From NCBI GenBank assembly GCA_029974225.1, contig JARKSP010000074.1:1-43991 (forward strand): a stretch of 43,991 nt of DNA, given 5' to 3'. The position numbers were made by a program, and so were the translations under genes. The first letter of the stretch is position 1; every line of letters starts with the position of its first letter. The DNA comes from Erysipelotrichaceae bacterium. Its GTDB lineage: Bacteria > Bacillota_I > Bacilli_A > Erysipelotrichales > Erysipelotrichaceae. Under the pieces are notes generated by a model. That model did no database searches. It saw only the letters and a list, made by a program, of their open reading frames with translations, and was not told the DNA's origin. Of the stretch, positions 15,236 through 24,541 are shown piece by piece.

Positions 15236-15312
15236 ATCGCTCTAGCTTTACCACCTAATCTAATAGGTTGGTGTGACTTCACTGGGCTAGTCCCTCCGTC
15301 ACTCTCTATAAG
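15233..15312 (-). promoter_or_regulatory. SAM-I (S-box) riboswitch aptamer
   Basis: On the minus strand P1 pairs CTTAT (5' end at 15312) with ATAAG (3' end at 15233). The interior carries the S-box hallmarks in order: AGAG, GGAGGGACTAGCCC, TGAAGTCAC, ACCAACC, a P3 loop, AGGTGGTAAAGCTA and GAGCGATAAG. These match the conserved S-box core (kink-turn, GGAGGGA, GCAACC-like and AGGTGCTAA-like segments). A TATAAT at 15323-15328 (minus strand) lies just upstream; no clear -35. Confidence 0.92.
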
Positions 15313-15825
15313 ATGTGTTTTTATTATACTACAATAAACATATTTTTACTATTGACTTTATAATCTCTTTTAAATTTCAGATCACTTTCTTAACTGTCGC
15401 TTTTTCTATCGGCTACTGAAGAAAGCGTTTATTTCACAAAAATATACAGTCCTCTATTACTTTTATCAGTACTATTTCCCGCTCTTTAATAGCTGTCAGC
15501 AAAAACACCGCATTCATTACGGTGTTTTTATTTAAACAGTCCTGCTCTTTAACTTTTTCTCTAATGGAAGCAATATATGCAATAAATAGGATAGGTGCGA
15601 CTTGATAGCTGAACTGTGGTTTTACAGCTTGGTAAACGACAGTTTTAATTTGAGAGGGTTTTTAGAAAAAGTTACCGGACTAACTCATAATCCACTTACA
15701 ACTGGTTAGTCATAACTAACTCTAAAACATTTTACCTCTTCTGTTCTTAAATTTCAACTGTTTTTATAAATAAAAATGAAATTCTTATCAATATTTCGGT
15801 ATTATAAGATAAAAGGGGCAGAATT
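15313..15825. other. Noncoding stretch with an orphan terminator
   Basis: No convincing reading frame on either strand across about 510 nt. It holds the -10 of the riboswitch transcript (15323-15328, minus), an isolated perfect hairpin at 15501-15529, an inverted pair GACTAAC/GTTAGTC (15678-15684 and 15705-15711), and the ribosome binding site AAGGGG of the next gene at its right end. The orphan terminator hints at an undetected short transcript, but no promoter-plus-structure could be firmly identified. Confidence 0.5.
15501..15529. terminator. Orphan bidirectional terminator hairpin
   Basis: Perfect 10-bp stem AAAAACACCG/CGGTGTTTTT with a 9-nt loop and A/T flanks on both sides. Neither neighbouring gene ends here, so the transcript it serves is unknown. 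Confidence 0.75.
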
Positions 15826-16284
15826 ATGAAAAAGAAAACAGTTATTAAATCTTCACTGCTTTATGGCAGCAAAGAAGAAATCTTTAACAGATTACTAGAG
15901 GTAGAAACTCTGCAGTATATCGCAACTCCTTTTGCCCGCTTTATCTCTTTAGATAATGACCGTAAACCCAAATGGCAGGCAGGATCAACTTTTTCCTTTT
16001 ACTTTTATCTGTTTGGATTTTTACCCTTTGGCGTACACACGATTAGGGTTCTTTCCTGTGATATCGATACCGGCATCAGCACCAGGGAGCATAACCGGCA
16101 TGTCCCTGTCTGGAACCATCGCATCTACCTGCAATATGTCGATGATAAGACGACCCGCTATACTGATGAAGTGGAAATAGAAGCCGGTTTTAAAACACCA
16201 CTGGTAGCTTTATGGGCTAAGGCCTTCTATACTCATCGGCAAAGGAAATGGCATAATCTGTTATCGACAGAAACGAGAGACTGA
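15826..16284 (+). CDS. SRPBCC (START-like) domain protein of unknown function
   Basis: 152 residues. The opening KSSLLYGSKEEIFNRLLEVETLQYIATPFARF, followed by W-x-AGSTFSFYFYLFGFLPFGVHTIRV and a C-terminal helix with KAFYTHRQRKWHNLL, matches the helix-grip layout of SRPBCC/polyketide-cyclase-like proteins, which bind hydrophobic ligands. No catalytic residues can be assigned. AAGGGG precedes ATG 15826. It stands alone between noncoding DNA and a membrane protein gene. Confidence 0.6.
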   Translation: MKKKTVIKSSLLYGSKEEIFNRLLEVETLQYIATPFARFISLDNDRKPKWQAGSTFSFYFYLFGFLPFGVHTIRVLSCDIDTGISTREHNRHVPVWNHRIYLQYVDDKTTRYTDEVEIEAGFKTPLVALWAKAFYTHRQRKWHNLLSTETRD

Positions 16285-16326
16285 AAGACTATTGTCTAAA
16301 TAAAGTTACACATTTTTTACCCTCAT

Positions 16327-16354
16327 TTTACATTCGTCCAATTGTTTCTATGAT
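16327..16354 (+). promoter_or_regulatory. Promoter giving a near-leaderless transcript
   Basis: TTTACA (16327-16332), 16 nt, TATGAT (16349-16354). The start codon at 16366 is only 11 nt beyond the -10, so the mRNA leader would be about 5 nt. There is no ribosome binding site in the interval. Confidence 0.55.
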
Positions 16355-16365
16355 AGACTGAAGTC

Positions 16366-16959
16366 ATGGAAGAAAAGACAAAAGACCTTTTAGGCAACGA
16401 AAAAACACCGATTAAATTAACAGCCGAAGAGTTTGACGAATACTCAAAAAATGTTAAAAGCATCTATTTCAGCATCAGTTATTTTGCTAACAGCTTCTTG
16501 CTTTCAGGGGTCGCAATTTTACTCTTTGAGGCTTTGCAGGCTTTAAATATTATCCCTTATTCTGACATGGTAAAATACATTCTGTCTGGAATATCGGTGA
16601 TTTTATTAATTTTATCATGGGTCTTAGTCTTTAAAAACATTGTCGACAAATCAAAGAAGATTTATCTGGACCGGATTATTCTGGTTAATGCCAATTTACT
16701 GGCTAAACTGAAAGAGAAACAGAAACGGTTTAAGCTAAGAGTTATCCTTTTAGCCTTTGCGACATTAATCTTCGCTATTCTGGGTGTAGCTCTGATGGTA
16801 ATTACTCAAGACAGATACCCCTATGTTCCCGGTTATACAACATTAAGTGTCGCAGCAATGTTTTTATTAATCATTATTCCTTTATTCTTTACGATATACT
16901 TTTATTCTGATATCTACATTATTAACTATATCGACAGAAAATATAACTACAGCAACTAG
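16366..16959 (+). CDS. Four-helix membrane protein of unknown function
   Basis: 197 residues with four hydrophobic segments in two pairs (about 42-63, 71-92, 124-146, 158-180), a charged N-terminus (MEEKTKDLLGNEKTP) and a charged loop between the pairs (KLKEKQKRFKLR). The frame is intact and followed by a strong terminator. No ribosome binding site is visible before ATG 16366; the promoter position suggests leaderless translation. I do not recognise a named family. Confidence 0.65.
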   Translation: MEEKTKDLLGNEKTPIKLTAEEFDEYSKNVKSIYFSISYFANSFLLSGVAILLFEALQALNIIPYSDMVKYILSGISVILLILSWVLVFKNIVDKSKKIYLDRIILVNANLLAKLKEKQKRFKLRVILLAFATLIFAILGVALMVITQDRYPYVPGYTTLSVAAMFLLIIIPLFFTIYFYSDIYIINYIDRKYNYSN

Positions 16960-16984
16960 TTAGAATTTTTGTTTATTTCCTTCG

Positions 16985-17016
16985 AAAAAAAATAGGACTC
17001 CAAGCCTATTTTTTTT
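16985..17016. terminator. Bidirectional terminator between the membrane protein gene and rhaB
   Basis: AAAAAAAATAGG (16985-16996) pairs with CCTATTTTTTTT (17005-17016), loop 8 nt. Serves the plus-strand gene ending at 16959 and the minus-strand rhaB ending at 17036. Confidence 0.9.
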
Positions 17017-17035
17017 CTGCCTCTTATAAGCATTT

Positions 17036-18301
17036 CTACCTATTCATCTGGATTTTAAGATTTCCTATTGCGGTTGCTTCAATCGGTAAGGCCACAACTT
17101 TCTTTCCCGTTGCCTTTTCAGTCAGCTGATTAAGAAAATGGTTCTTAGCTCCTCCGCCTACAATATACAGCTTCTGGTAGCTTTTGCCAGTATTATTCTC
17201 CAGTTCTTCAATAGCCTGTTTATATGACAGAGCTAAAGAATTGTACCCGCAGCGGAAATAATCATAGACCTTTTCCGGTTTTGTCTTCAACAGTTTATCA
17301 AAGGCTTCTTTCATACTGACCGGAGCTAAAAGCGAACTGTCATTAGCCTCAATTGTTTCTTCAAAACTGCTTTTAATCGCCTTTTCAACAATCTCATTTA
17401 TCTTTTCATCAGGACAGATTTCCCTTTGCAGTTCATTGATCAGCCACAGACCCATAATATTCTTCTGATAGCGGTTATATCCTGCTCCTCCCTCATTGGA
17501 ATAGTTGGCTTTCATACTATTGATATCGGTAAGCGGTTTTTCGGTTTTAACTCCCAGAAGCGACCAGGTGCCTGAAGAAATATAGAGTTCATGATCCTTC
17601 ATCGGGATTCCTTCGACCGCACTGGCGGTATCATGAGTTGCACACAGGACAACTCTGATACCCTCATAATAGCCCAGTTCCTCTTGAGGCTGTGACAGTC
17701 TGCCAAACAAGGCAGCTGGCAAGTCCAGCCTCTCAACAATAAACTTATCAAACTGTAAACTTTCACAGTTGACCAGACCGGTGGTTGTCGCATTGGTGAA
17801 TTCCTTTTTCTTTACACCTGTCAGTTTATAAAGCAAATATTCCGGTATCATCAGAAAATCGGTAACATCCTGCAGTCGTCCCTGTTTTTTGTCCGCATAC
17901 AGCTGATAGATGGTATTGAACGGCTGAAACTGACACCCTGTACGCTGATATAGCTGTTCAAAAGGGATGATTGAATGAACTTCATCAATTACTCTGCCGG
18001 TTCGCTTATCCCTGTAGGCATAGACCGGAAGCACTTCCTTTTCTTCTTTCAGCAGAACATAATCAACCCCCCAGGTATCTATAGACAGCGATTCAATCCG
18101 GTATCGCTTTTTGGCTTCTTTTATCCCTTTTTTAACTTCTCTTAATAGATAGGCTACATCCCAGATCAGATGACCGTCTTCTTCTATAATGCCGTTGTTA
18201 AAGCGATACACCTCTTCAGTATGTATTTCTTCGTTATCTTTCCAGCCGATGATGTGTCTTCCGCTGGAAGCTCCAATATCAATTGCCAGGTAGTATTTCA
18301 T
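17036..18301 (-). CDS. rhaB: Rhamnulokinase, C-terminally short
   Basis: 421 residues of the FGGY kinase family: DIGASSGRHI at the N-terminus (phosphate loop), DTWGVDYVLL, ATHDTASAVEGIP, SSGTWSLLG and GGGAKNHFLNQLTEKATGKKV near the end. It phosphorylates L-rhamnulose to L-rhamnulose 1-phosphate. The usual 460-490-residue protein continues 40-60 residues past the IEATAIGN motif; here the frame stops 9 codons after it (IGNLKIQMNR), with a terminator 20 nt on. The last helices are therefore absent, and activity is uncertain. It starts 4 nt after the rhaA stop. Confidence 0.92.
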   Translation of the reverse strand: MKYYLAIDIGASSGRHIIGWKDNEEIHTEEVYRFNNGIIEEDGHLIWDVAYLLREVKKGIKEAKKRYRIESLSIDTWGVDYVLLKEEKEVLPVYAYRDKRTGRVIDEVHSIIPFEQLYQRTGCQFQPFNTIYQLYADKKQGRLQDVTDFLMIPEYLLYKLTGVKKKEFTNATTTGLVNCESLQFDKFIVERLDLPAALFGRLSQPQEELGYYEGIRVVLCATHDTASAVEGIPMKDHELYISSGTWSLLGVKTEKPLTDINSMKANYSNEGGAGYNRYQKNIMGLWLINELQREICPDEKINEIVEKAIKSSFEETIEANDSSLLAPVSMKEAFDKLLKTKPEKVYDYFRCGYNSLALSYKQAIEELENNTGKSYQKLYIVGGGAKNHFLNQLTEKATGKKVVALPIEATAIGNLKIQMNR

Positions 18302-18304
18302 CAG

Positions 18305-19558
18305 CTAAACTCTCTTTGAAAGAACATCTCTTTCATATTTTTCTATTTCTTTAAACCATTCCCCATCTTTCGGTCTGTTACATCTGAGACAGTACTCATC
18401 CCATACTTCATTAAAAGGCATGGTTTTCAGCTCTTCCTGTGTGACCAGCAGTTTGGTAAAGTTCTGCTCGTCCTGAAGCTGCTTTAACTGCTCTGTTGGC
18501 TGCAACAGGCCATACAGCAGGGCTTTCTGAACATTTCTGTATCCTGTTACCCAGGCTGCCACTCTGTTGATAGAGGCATCAAAATAGTCCAGAGCGATGT
18601 TAACTTTGTCGATACCACATCGTACTATTTCCCTGGCAATCTCTTTGGTTTCATCATCAAACAGCACCACATGGTCGCTGTCCCATCTGATTGGTCTGGT
18701 GATATGTAAGGCAATCTCATCAAAGAAAGCTAACAGCGCCGGTATCTTATCGGAAACAACTTCGGTCGGATGATAATGACCATTGTCCATCAGAGGGATG
18801 CATTTGTCTTTATTAAAGGCAGCATAACTCAAGGCAAATTCCGCTGAACCGGCAGTATAGGCTTCTACACCAATACCGAAAACCTTAGATTCAATACAGG
18901 GTTTGACTTTGCTGAAATCATAAGGTTCTTTCAGTATCTCATCCAGACTTTCCCGATAGCGGACTCTGGGGCCTAATCGGTCTGCCGGAATATCCTTAAA
19001 GCCATCACCGGTCCAGATGTTCATCACACAGACATCATTTAACTCCTGAGCCAGATAACTGGAAATGCGAATACAGGCCTTGCCATGATCAATCCAGAAT
19101 TTTCTGGTTTCTGCATCTGGCGAAGACAGGGTTAGGGGATCACATTTTTCATGGGAAAAGAAGGTTGGATTAAAGTCACAGCCCAATCCTCTTTCCTTAC
19201 AGAAGGTAACCCATTTTTTAAAATGTTCAGGTTCCAGTCTGTCTCTATCCGCCCAGGTTCCTTCTTCAAAAATAGCATAAGAGGCGTGAAGGTTCATTTT
19301 TGGTTTACCCGGAATCAGTTTTAACACTAAATCAATATCCTCCATTAACTGTTTATAGCTGGCTGCCCGACCTGGATAATTGCCAGTGGTCTGAATGCCG
19401 CCGGTCAGTGGTTTGCTAGGGTCAGTGTCAAAGCCTCTGACATCATCTCCCTGCCAGCAGTGCAGGCTGAGGGAAACATTTTTCAATGTTTCAATTGCCT
19501 TTTCTGTATCTATTCTTAGTTTCGCATATCTTTCTTTAGCTTCAGCATATCTACTCAT
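18305..19558 (-). CDS. rhaA: L-rhamnose isomerase
   Basis: 417 residues, the normal length. Signature blocks: LHCWQGDDVRGF, NLHASYAIFEEGTWADRD, HEKCDPLTLSSPDA, VMNIWTGDGFKDIPADR, PLMDNGHYHPTE and IRWDSDHVVLFDDE; the last three hold the metal ligands and sugar-binding acids of the TIM barrel. Interconverts L-rhamnose and L-rhamnulose in the cytoplasm. AGGTG precedes ATG 19558. In one run with the GH3, GH78 and symporter genes upstream and rhaB downstream. No rhaD aldolase gene follows in this window. Confidence 0.96.
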   Translation of the reverse strand: MSRYAEAKERYAKLRIDTEKAIETLKNVSLSLHCWQGDDVRGFDTDPSKPLTGGIQTTGNYPGRAASYKQLMEDIDLVLKLIPGKPKMNLHASYAIFEEGTWADRDRLEPEHFKKWVTFCKERGLGCDFNPTFFSHEKCDPLTLSSPDAETRKFWIDHGKACIRISSYLAQELNDVCVMNIWTGDGFKDIPADRLGPRVRYRESLDEILKEPYDFSKVKPCIESKVFGIGVEAYTAGSAEFALSYAAFNKDKCIPLMDNGHYHPTEVVSDKIPALLAFFDEIALHITRPIRWDSDHVVLFDDETKEIAREIVRCGIDKVNIALDYFDASINRVAAWVTGYRNVQKALLYGLLQPTEQLKQLQDEQNFTKLLVTQEELKTMPFNEVWDEYCLRCNRPKDGEWFKEIEKYERDVLSKRV

Positions 19559-19569
19559 CTTTGCACCTC

Positions 19570-21921
19570 TTAACCCTTTATCATCCTGATAATACCTTTA
19601 ATAAAGTGACCGTTAGCCATTTCTACCAATCCTTTGAAGACTCCTCCTTTAATACCGCCGCTTATCTGCATTGATCTTAAAGGTGCTCCGGCACTGGAAT
19701 TCATCAGCATTACGAAATCAGGATTATCGTAATCGATTTTACCATCAAAACCTTTAGAAATAACCTTCTCAACCGCCTTGTACATTATCTTCATTATCCA
19801 GGAATGATCTTTCATTTCCATAACAGAATTGTCCATTGTAAACTGTCCCTTGATCAGTCTGGTAGGCTCGTACTTTATTTTCAGCATTGTCTGCCATTCT
19901 GCTTGAGTAACATCACCTTTACAGGTTTCATACCAGCTGCCGTTCTGCCAGTCTGGAACAGCAGCTTCTTTTCCATCAACATCAATGTCCCTAAAGAAAC
20001 AGATATCTCTGCTTGATGTTCCGATTTCTAGACGATAGCTGCCTTTAACCTTTTTAAACGCCCCATCCCAAACGGCAAAATCATCATCTGTCAGTTCAAA
20101 TACAACTTCTTTCGCTTCGGCAGGCTTTAGATTTACCTTCTCAAAATGTTTAAGTTCTCTTAGAGGTCGATGTAATTCAGGATTGTTCTGTCCAACATAA
20201 AGCTGTACTACCTCACTACCGGCATATTTGCCGGTATTGGTGACTTTTACTTTTACTCTTCTTTCATCCGCTTCAAAATCCTCAAGTTTAAAACTGGTAT
20301 AGCTTAAACCATAGCCATAAGGCCATCTGACGTCTATCTCAGCTTTATCATAATAGCGATAGCCAACATAGATACCTTCTAAATATAGGGCATCTCTGCT
20401 CTTGGCATAATAAGAGGATGAAATAACATCACTGTAATTATATGGCCAGCTTTCCGACAGTTTTCCAGATGGGTTTGCCTTACCAAACAGTAAATTGTGG
20501 ATTGCCCTTCCTGTTCCCTGACCCGGTAGGCCCAGATATAGAACTGCCTGAGCATCATCTGCCCAAGGGCATTCTACTGCACTGCCACACAAAAGTACTA
20601 CCACAGTATTCTTATTGGCTTTGACAGCTGTTTTAATCATCTCAATGTGCCCCTGCGGCATTTTCATATGTTCTCTATCAAAGCCCTCTGATTCAAACCT
20701 GCTTGGCAGACCGGCAAAAACAACCACAGCTTCCGCTTCCGCTGCCTTGCTATGCAATTGTGAAAGTAACTCCTCAGTTGTATTGCCATCAGTGTCACAA
20801 CCTAAAGCGTACTGATAAGCACCCAGATAATCAATCGGATGCTCGAGGTTTGTCGGGTTGACATGGCTGCTGCCGGAACCCTGATAGCGGACATCTTTAG
20901 CCATATCACCAACAATCAGAATCTTCATATCTTCTTTTAAAGGCAGGATACCATCTTCATTTTTAAGCAGGACAGCTGATTCTTCAGCGATTTTAACAGC
21001 CAGTCGGTGGTTCTTCTGATAATCGGCCTTATATTCCTTTTCAAATAGTTCTTTGGCTTTAAAAACAATTTTCAATATTCTTTCACAGCACCTGTCGATA
21101 TATTCTTCAGCCAACTCGCCTTTTCTGACAGCTTCCATTACATCTTTTTCCATATAATCGCTGCCTCCTGGCATCATTAAATCATTTCCGGCAATAAAAG
21201 CCTTGATTCTATCATTCATTCCCCCCCAGTCTGTCACTACTAAGCCATTGAAGCCCCACTCTTCTCTTAAGATATCATTTAACAGCTTCTTATTATCACT
21301 ACAATAAACACCATTGATTTTGTTATAGGCACTCATAACAGTGGCTGGATCAGCTGTTTTTACCACAATTTCAAAAGCTTTAAGATATATTTCTCTTAAT
21401 GTTCTTTCATCGATAACGCTATCTGAAAGTAAACGATTCTTTTCCTGTGAATTGCAGGCAAAGTGTTTTACTGAACAGCTGATTCCCTGTGACTGCAGAC
21501 CCCTGACAAACTCAGCTGCCAGTAGACCTGTCTGAACTGGATCTTCACTAAAATATTCAAAGTTTCTGCCACAGAGCGGGTTTCTTTTAATATTGACTCC
21601 TGGACCCAGTACCATTGCCACTTTCTGATCAAGAGCCTCCTCGCCGATAGCCTTCCCCATCTTATACAGCAGCTCTTTATCCCAGCTGTTAGCAGTCGAT
21701 ACCGCTGACGGGAAACAGGTTGCCGGAAGCGAATCATTGATGCCCAGCATATCAGTGCCACTTCCCAATTCCTGCTTTCTAAGCCCGGCCGGGCCATCAC
21801 ACATAAAGAAGGAAGGAATGTCATGTTTCTTGAAGTCTCTGGTTTCCCAGAAAGACTTGCCAACACATAACTGGATTTTCTCCCGTAAGGTCATTTTCGC
21901 CACTATTTCTTTTATTTTCAT
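19570..21921 (-). CDS. GH3 family glycosidase (beta-glucosidase-like), cytoplasmic
   Basis: 783 residues from ATG 21921 (AAAGGA upstream; an upstream in-frame ATG lacks a site). Order: GH3 N-terminal barrel with VKHFACNSQEKNR and VVTDWGGMND, whose Asp is the nucleophile; GH3 C-terminal sandwich with GSGSSHVNP and GFDREHMKMP; a fibronectin-III-like domain (YVGQNNPELHRPLRELKHFEKV); and a C-terminal extension of about 120 residues. No signal peptide. Expected to release beta-linked glucose or a related sugar from imported glycosides after rhamnose removal; the exact substrate is inferred from the locus. Confidence 0.9.
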   Translation of the reverse strand: MKIKEIVAKMTLREKIQLCVGKSFWETRDFKKHDIPSFFMCDGPAGLRKQELGSGTDMLGINDSLPATCFPSAVSTANSWDKELLYKMGKAIGEEALDQKVAMVLGPGVNIKRNPLCGRNFEYFSEDPVQTGLLAAEFVRGLQSQGISCSVKHFACNSQEKNRLLSDSVIDERTLREIYLKAFEIVVKTADPATVMSAYNKINGVYCSDNKKLLNDILREEWGFNGLVVTDWGGMNDRIKAFIAGNDLMMPGGSDYMEKDVMEAVRKGELAEEYIDRCCERILKIVFKAKELFEKEYKADYQKNHRLAVKIAEESAVLLKNEDGILPLKEDMKILIVGDMAKDVRYQGSGSSHVNPTNLEHPIDYLGAYQYALGCDTDGNTTEELLSQLHSKAAEAEAVVVFAGLPSRFESEGFDREHMKMPQGHIEMIKTAVKANKNTVVVLLCGSAVECPWADDAQAVLYLGLPGQGTGRAIHNLLFGKANPSGKLSESWPYNYSDVISSSYYAKSRDALYLEGIYVGYRYYDKAEIDVRWPYGYGLSYTSFKLEDFEADERRVKVKVTNTGKYAGSEVVQLYVGQNNPELHRPLRELKHFEKVNLKPAEAKEVVFELTDDDFAVWDGAFKKVKGSYRLEIGTSSRDICFFRDIDVDGKEAAVPDWQNGSWYETCKGDVTQAEWQTMLKIKYEPTRLIKGQFTMDNSVMEMKDHSWIMKIMYKAVEKVISKGFDGKIDYDNPDFVMLMNSSAGAPLRSMQISGGIKGGVFKGLVEMANGHFIKGIIRMIKG

Positions 21922-21955
21922 AATATTTATCCTTTCTTCAAATATTAATATTTGC

Positions 21956-24514
21956 TTATTCATTATAAATTTTAAGTCCCGGCTGCTGATTGTATGTTTT
22001 TCCCGAAGGAAGAATTACTTCGGCAGTGCAGTTAGCCGGTATATCAATAATATATTCATATCCGCCGGCAGTTTTCTGCCAGCCTGATTTTATCAGACCA
22101 TAGATACTCTGATATTGAGCATTAGCATATTTAAAACTGCCGCCTGGTACCGGTCTGATCACAAAGTGATTTTCATAAGAAACATTAATCCCGCACATAA
22201 CCTCAAATAGCCAGCTGCAGAGAGCTCCTTTAGAATAATGGTTTAAAGAACACAGACCGGCATTGGAGTTGGCATTACCTTCCCAGGCTTCCCAGATAGT
22301 AGTAGCTCCATGCTTTGGCATTGCCAGCCAGCCTGGCAGCTCTTCATTCTCTAACAGTCGATAAGCATATTCCTTATCTATTCTTTCCAGCACATACAGG
22401 ATAAGCGGTGTTGACAAAAATCCTGTCCCCAGTCTCCAGCCATAATTATCCAGGGCTAAAATGAGTCTTTTTTCTGCATATTCTTTCTGCTTCTCATTTA
22501 ACAGGTCAAAGTAAAGCGGTCTGACAATTCGAGCCTGACGGTCAGTATCCAAAGTATACCTTGGGCACTTTTCTCTTAATGCCTGATATGACTTCCGACA
22601 CTTTTCGCTAAAGCTTTTATAAGTTTTCGCTTCTTTTTCATTGCCTAATGCCATCTCAATTTCATTCATCAGGTCCATTATATAGATAGTATAAGCGGTG
22701 GCTGTTTCAGGATGAGTAATTAAAAAATCTCGCCAGTGCATCTTATGCACATCTTCCGGTTCAGCCCATTCACCATAGTGCTGACCGGCGTTGTTCAGAT
22801 ATTTCTTATCTGCTTTATCAAGCTCTAATCTCATAGCCAGCAGGGAAAACCTGCCACATCGGTTGCAAATGAAATCCGCATATTTTCTCATACCGGCAAG
22901 ATATCTTTTTAAAATATCCCGATCATTGTATTTCTTATAAAGAATATAGGGCATGATTATTCCCGCATCAGCCCAGCCACTTGAACCGTTCATCGTATAC
23001 ATATAGAAGTCTGCTCCGCCATCCGGAACTATATGAGGCAGACAGCCATCTTTTCTCTGCCAGCAGTACATATCCCTAATGAATTTTTCCGCAAATGTCC
23101 GATAATCAAACAGGTAGGAAGCGGTGTTGCAGAAAATCTGAGCATCGCCAGTCCAGCCATGTCTTTCTCTGGTTGGACAGTCCGTAGGAAGGTCATTGCT
23201 GTTTCCCTTTGTGCTCCAGATGGTGGCTTCAAAGAACTGATTCAGCAGTCTGTTGGAACTGTCAAACCAGCCTGTCTGTTCCATGTCGCTGTAAACAGCA
23301 ATCGCAGTAAAGTCGGATGTATCGAAATCTATTTCCGTTTCTACCAGTACATATTGAAAACCAAAAATTGCAAATCTGGTCTTATATTCATTTAACCCTT
23401 CCTGACAGACGTATTTAATTTCCTGCAGAGGGGTTGTTTTTCTTTTTGTTTTCAGCTGAATGTTTCTTTGCGTAAACTCGCCAGCAAAATCCAGCATCTC
23501 GCCAAAACGCAGATATAATGTCTGTCCGGCTTTGGCCTTAATCTTAAAACTGATATAACCAGCCATATTCTGAGCAAAATCTAAAACCTTCTTACCTTTG
23601 GGAGTGATAATCAGTCTAGGCTTAAAATGTTCATGCTCTTTTACCAAAACATTATTAGCAGCTGCCGGAATAACATTATGCCTTGTTTCCCTGGCAAAGC
23701 CACTGTAGGAAGGAAACCTGTTGGCATCGACAATCTCCCCATCCTTATTATCGGCAAAACAGATACTGCCATCGTTAGACCATTGCCAGCTGCCATCAGT
23801 AATAACAGTTTCTTTTACACCATTATTATACTCCATCACCAGCTGGGCTAACACCTTTGTTTCCTGGCCATACTGATTCCTTAACCCCCATGAACCAACC
23901 GAACCACGATACCAGCCATCTGCCAGCAGCACTTCTATAAGATTCTGCCCCGCTTTCAGATAGGAAGTAACATCATAAGTCTGATAGTGCATCTTTTTGC
24001 GGTAATCGGTGATACCGGGAGTCATTACTGCAGTTCCAACCTTTTGACCGTTTATGGCAGCCTCATAAAGCCCGCAGGCAGTAATATACAGCCTGGCCTT
24101 TTTTATCTCTGCACAGTAAAAATGTTTTCTGAAACAGTCAACCGGATAGCGTTTTTTCTTATTGACTCGGTAATTGCCGGTTATCCATTTAGCTGGCCAT
24201 TCTTCATTTTCCGGTAAACCGGTTTCAAAATAGGCCTCGGCATACTCGGAAGCATTATCATTTTCATCGAATATTCTGACTCTCCAGTTTACCCTGGTAC
24301 ACCAGTCTACCGCTTTTTCTTTCCAGCGGTAATTCATTGAGGAGCTGTACACTTTGCCCGTGTCAACAAGCAGATTGCCATATTCATCCCGGGCAGTCAG
24401 CTGATAGGCACTCTGTCTGATGCATCCTTCAACATTCCAGAAAAGACGTGGAGCAGTAATACTGATACCAACAGGGTTGTTCAGATATTCGGTTTTAAGT
24501 CTTACTGCCTTCAC
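21956..24514 (-). CDS. GH78 alpha-L-rhamnosidase, cytoplasmic
   Basis: 852 residues beginning with GTG 24514 (GAGGAG upstream). Layout of GH78: N-terminal beta domains (FRKHFYCAEIKKARLYITACGLYEAAINGQKVG, a jelly-roll block), the (alpha/alpha)6 barrel with TDCPTRERHGWTGDAQIF, whose Asp/Glu/Asp cluster matches the catalytic acids of the family, then ATTIWEAWEGN and a C-terminal beta domain. No signal peptide, so it acts inside the cell on imported rhamnosides. It cleaves terminal alpha-L-rhamnose, feeding RhaA and RhaB encoded downstream. Confidence 0.95.
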   Translation of the reverse strand: MKAVRLKTEYLNNPVGISITAPRLFWNVEGCIRQSAYQLTARDEYGNLLVDTGKVYSSSMNYRWKEKAVDWCTRVNWRVRIFDENDNASEYAEAYFETGLPENEEWPAKWITGNYRVNKKKRYPVDCFRKHFYCAEIKKARLYITACGLYEAAINGQKVGTAVMTPGITDYRKKMHYQTYDVTSYLKAGQNLIEVLLADGWYRGSVGSWGLRNQYGQETKVLAQLVMEYNNGVKETVITDGSWQWSNDGSICFADNKDGEIVDANRFPSYSGFARETRHNVIPAAANNVLVKEHEHFKPRLIITPKGKKVLDFAQNMAGYISFKIKAKAGQTLYLRFGEMLDFAGEFTQRNIQLKTKRKTTPLQEIKYVCQEGLNEYKTRFAIFGFQYVLVETEIDFDTSDFTAIAVYSDMEQTGWFDSSNRLLNQFFEATIWSTKGNSNDLPTDCPTRERHGWTGDAQIFCNTASYLFDYRTFAEKFIRDMYCWQRKDGCLPHIVPDGGADFYMYTMNGSSGWADAGIIMPYILYKKYNDRDILKRYLAGMRKYADFICNRCGRFSLLAMRLELDKADKKYLNNAGQHYGEWAEPEDVHKMHWRDFLITHPETATAYTIYIMDLMNEIEMALGNEKEAKTYKSFSEKCRKSYQALREKCPRYTLDTDRQARIVRPLYFDLLNEKQKEYAEKRLILALDNYGWRLGTGFLSTPLILYVLERIDKEYAYRLLENEELPGWLAMPKHGATTIWEAWEGNANSNAGLCSLNHYSKGALCSWLFEVMCGINVSYENHFVIRPVPGGSFKYANAQYQSIYGLIKSGWQKTAGGYEYIIDIPANCTAEVILPSGKTYNQQPGLKIYNE

Positions 24515-24541
24515 TTTGATATCTCCTCACAAAACAGAAAT

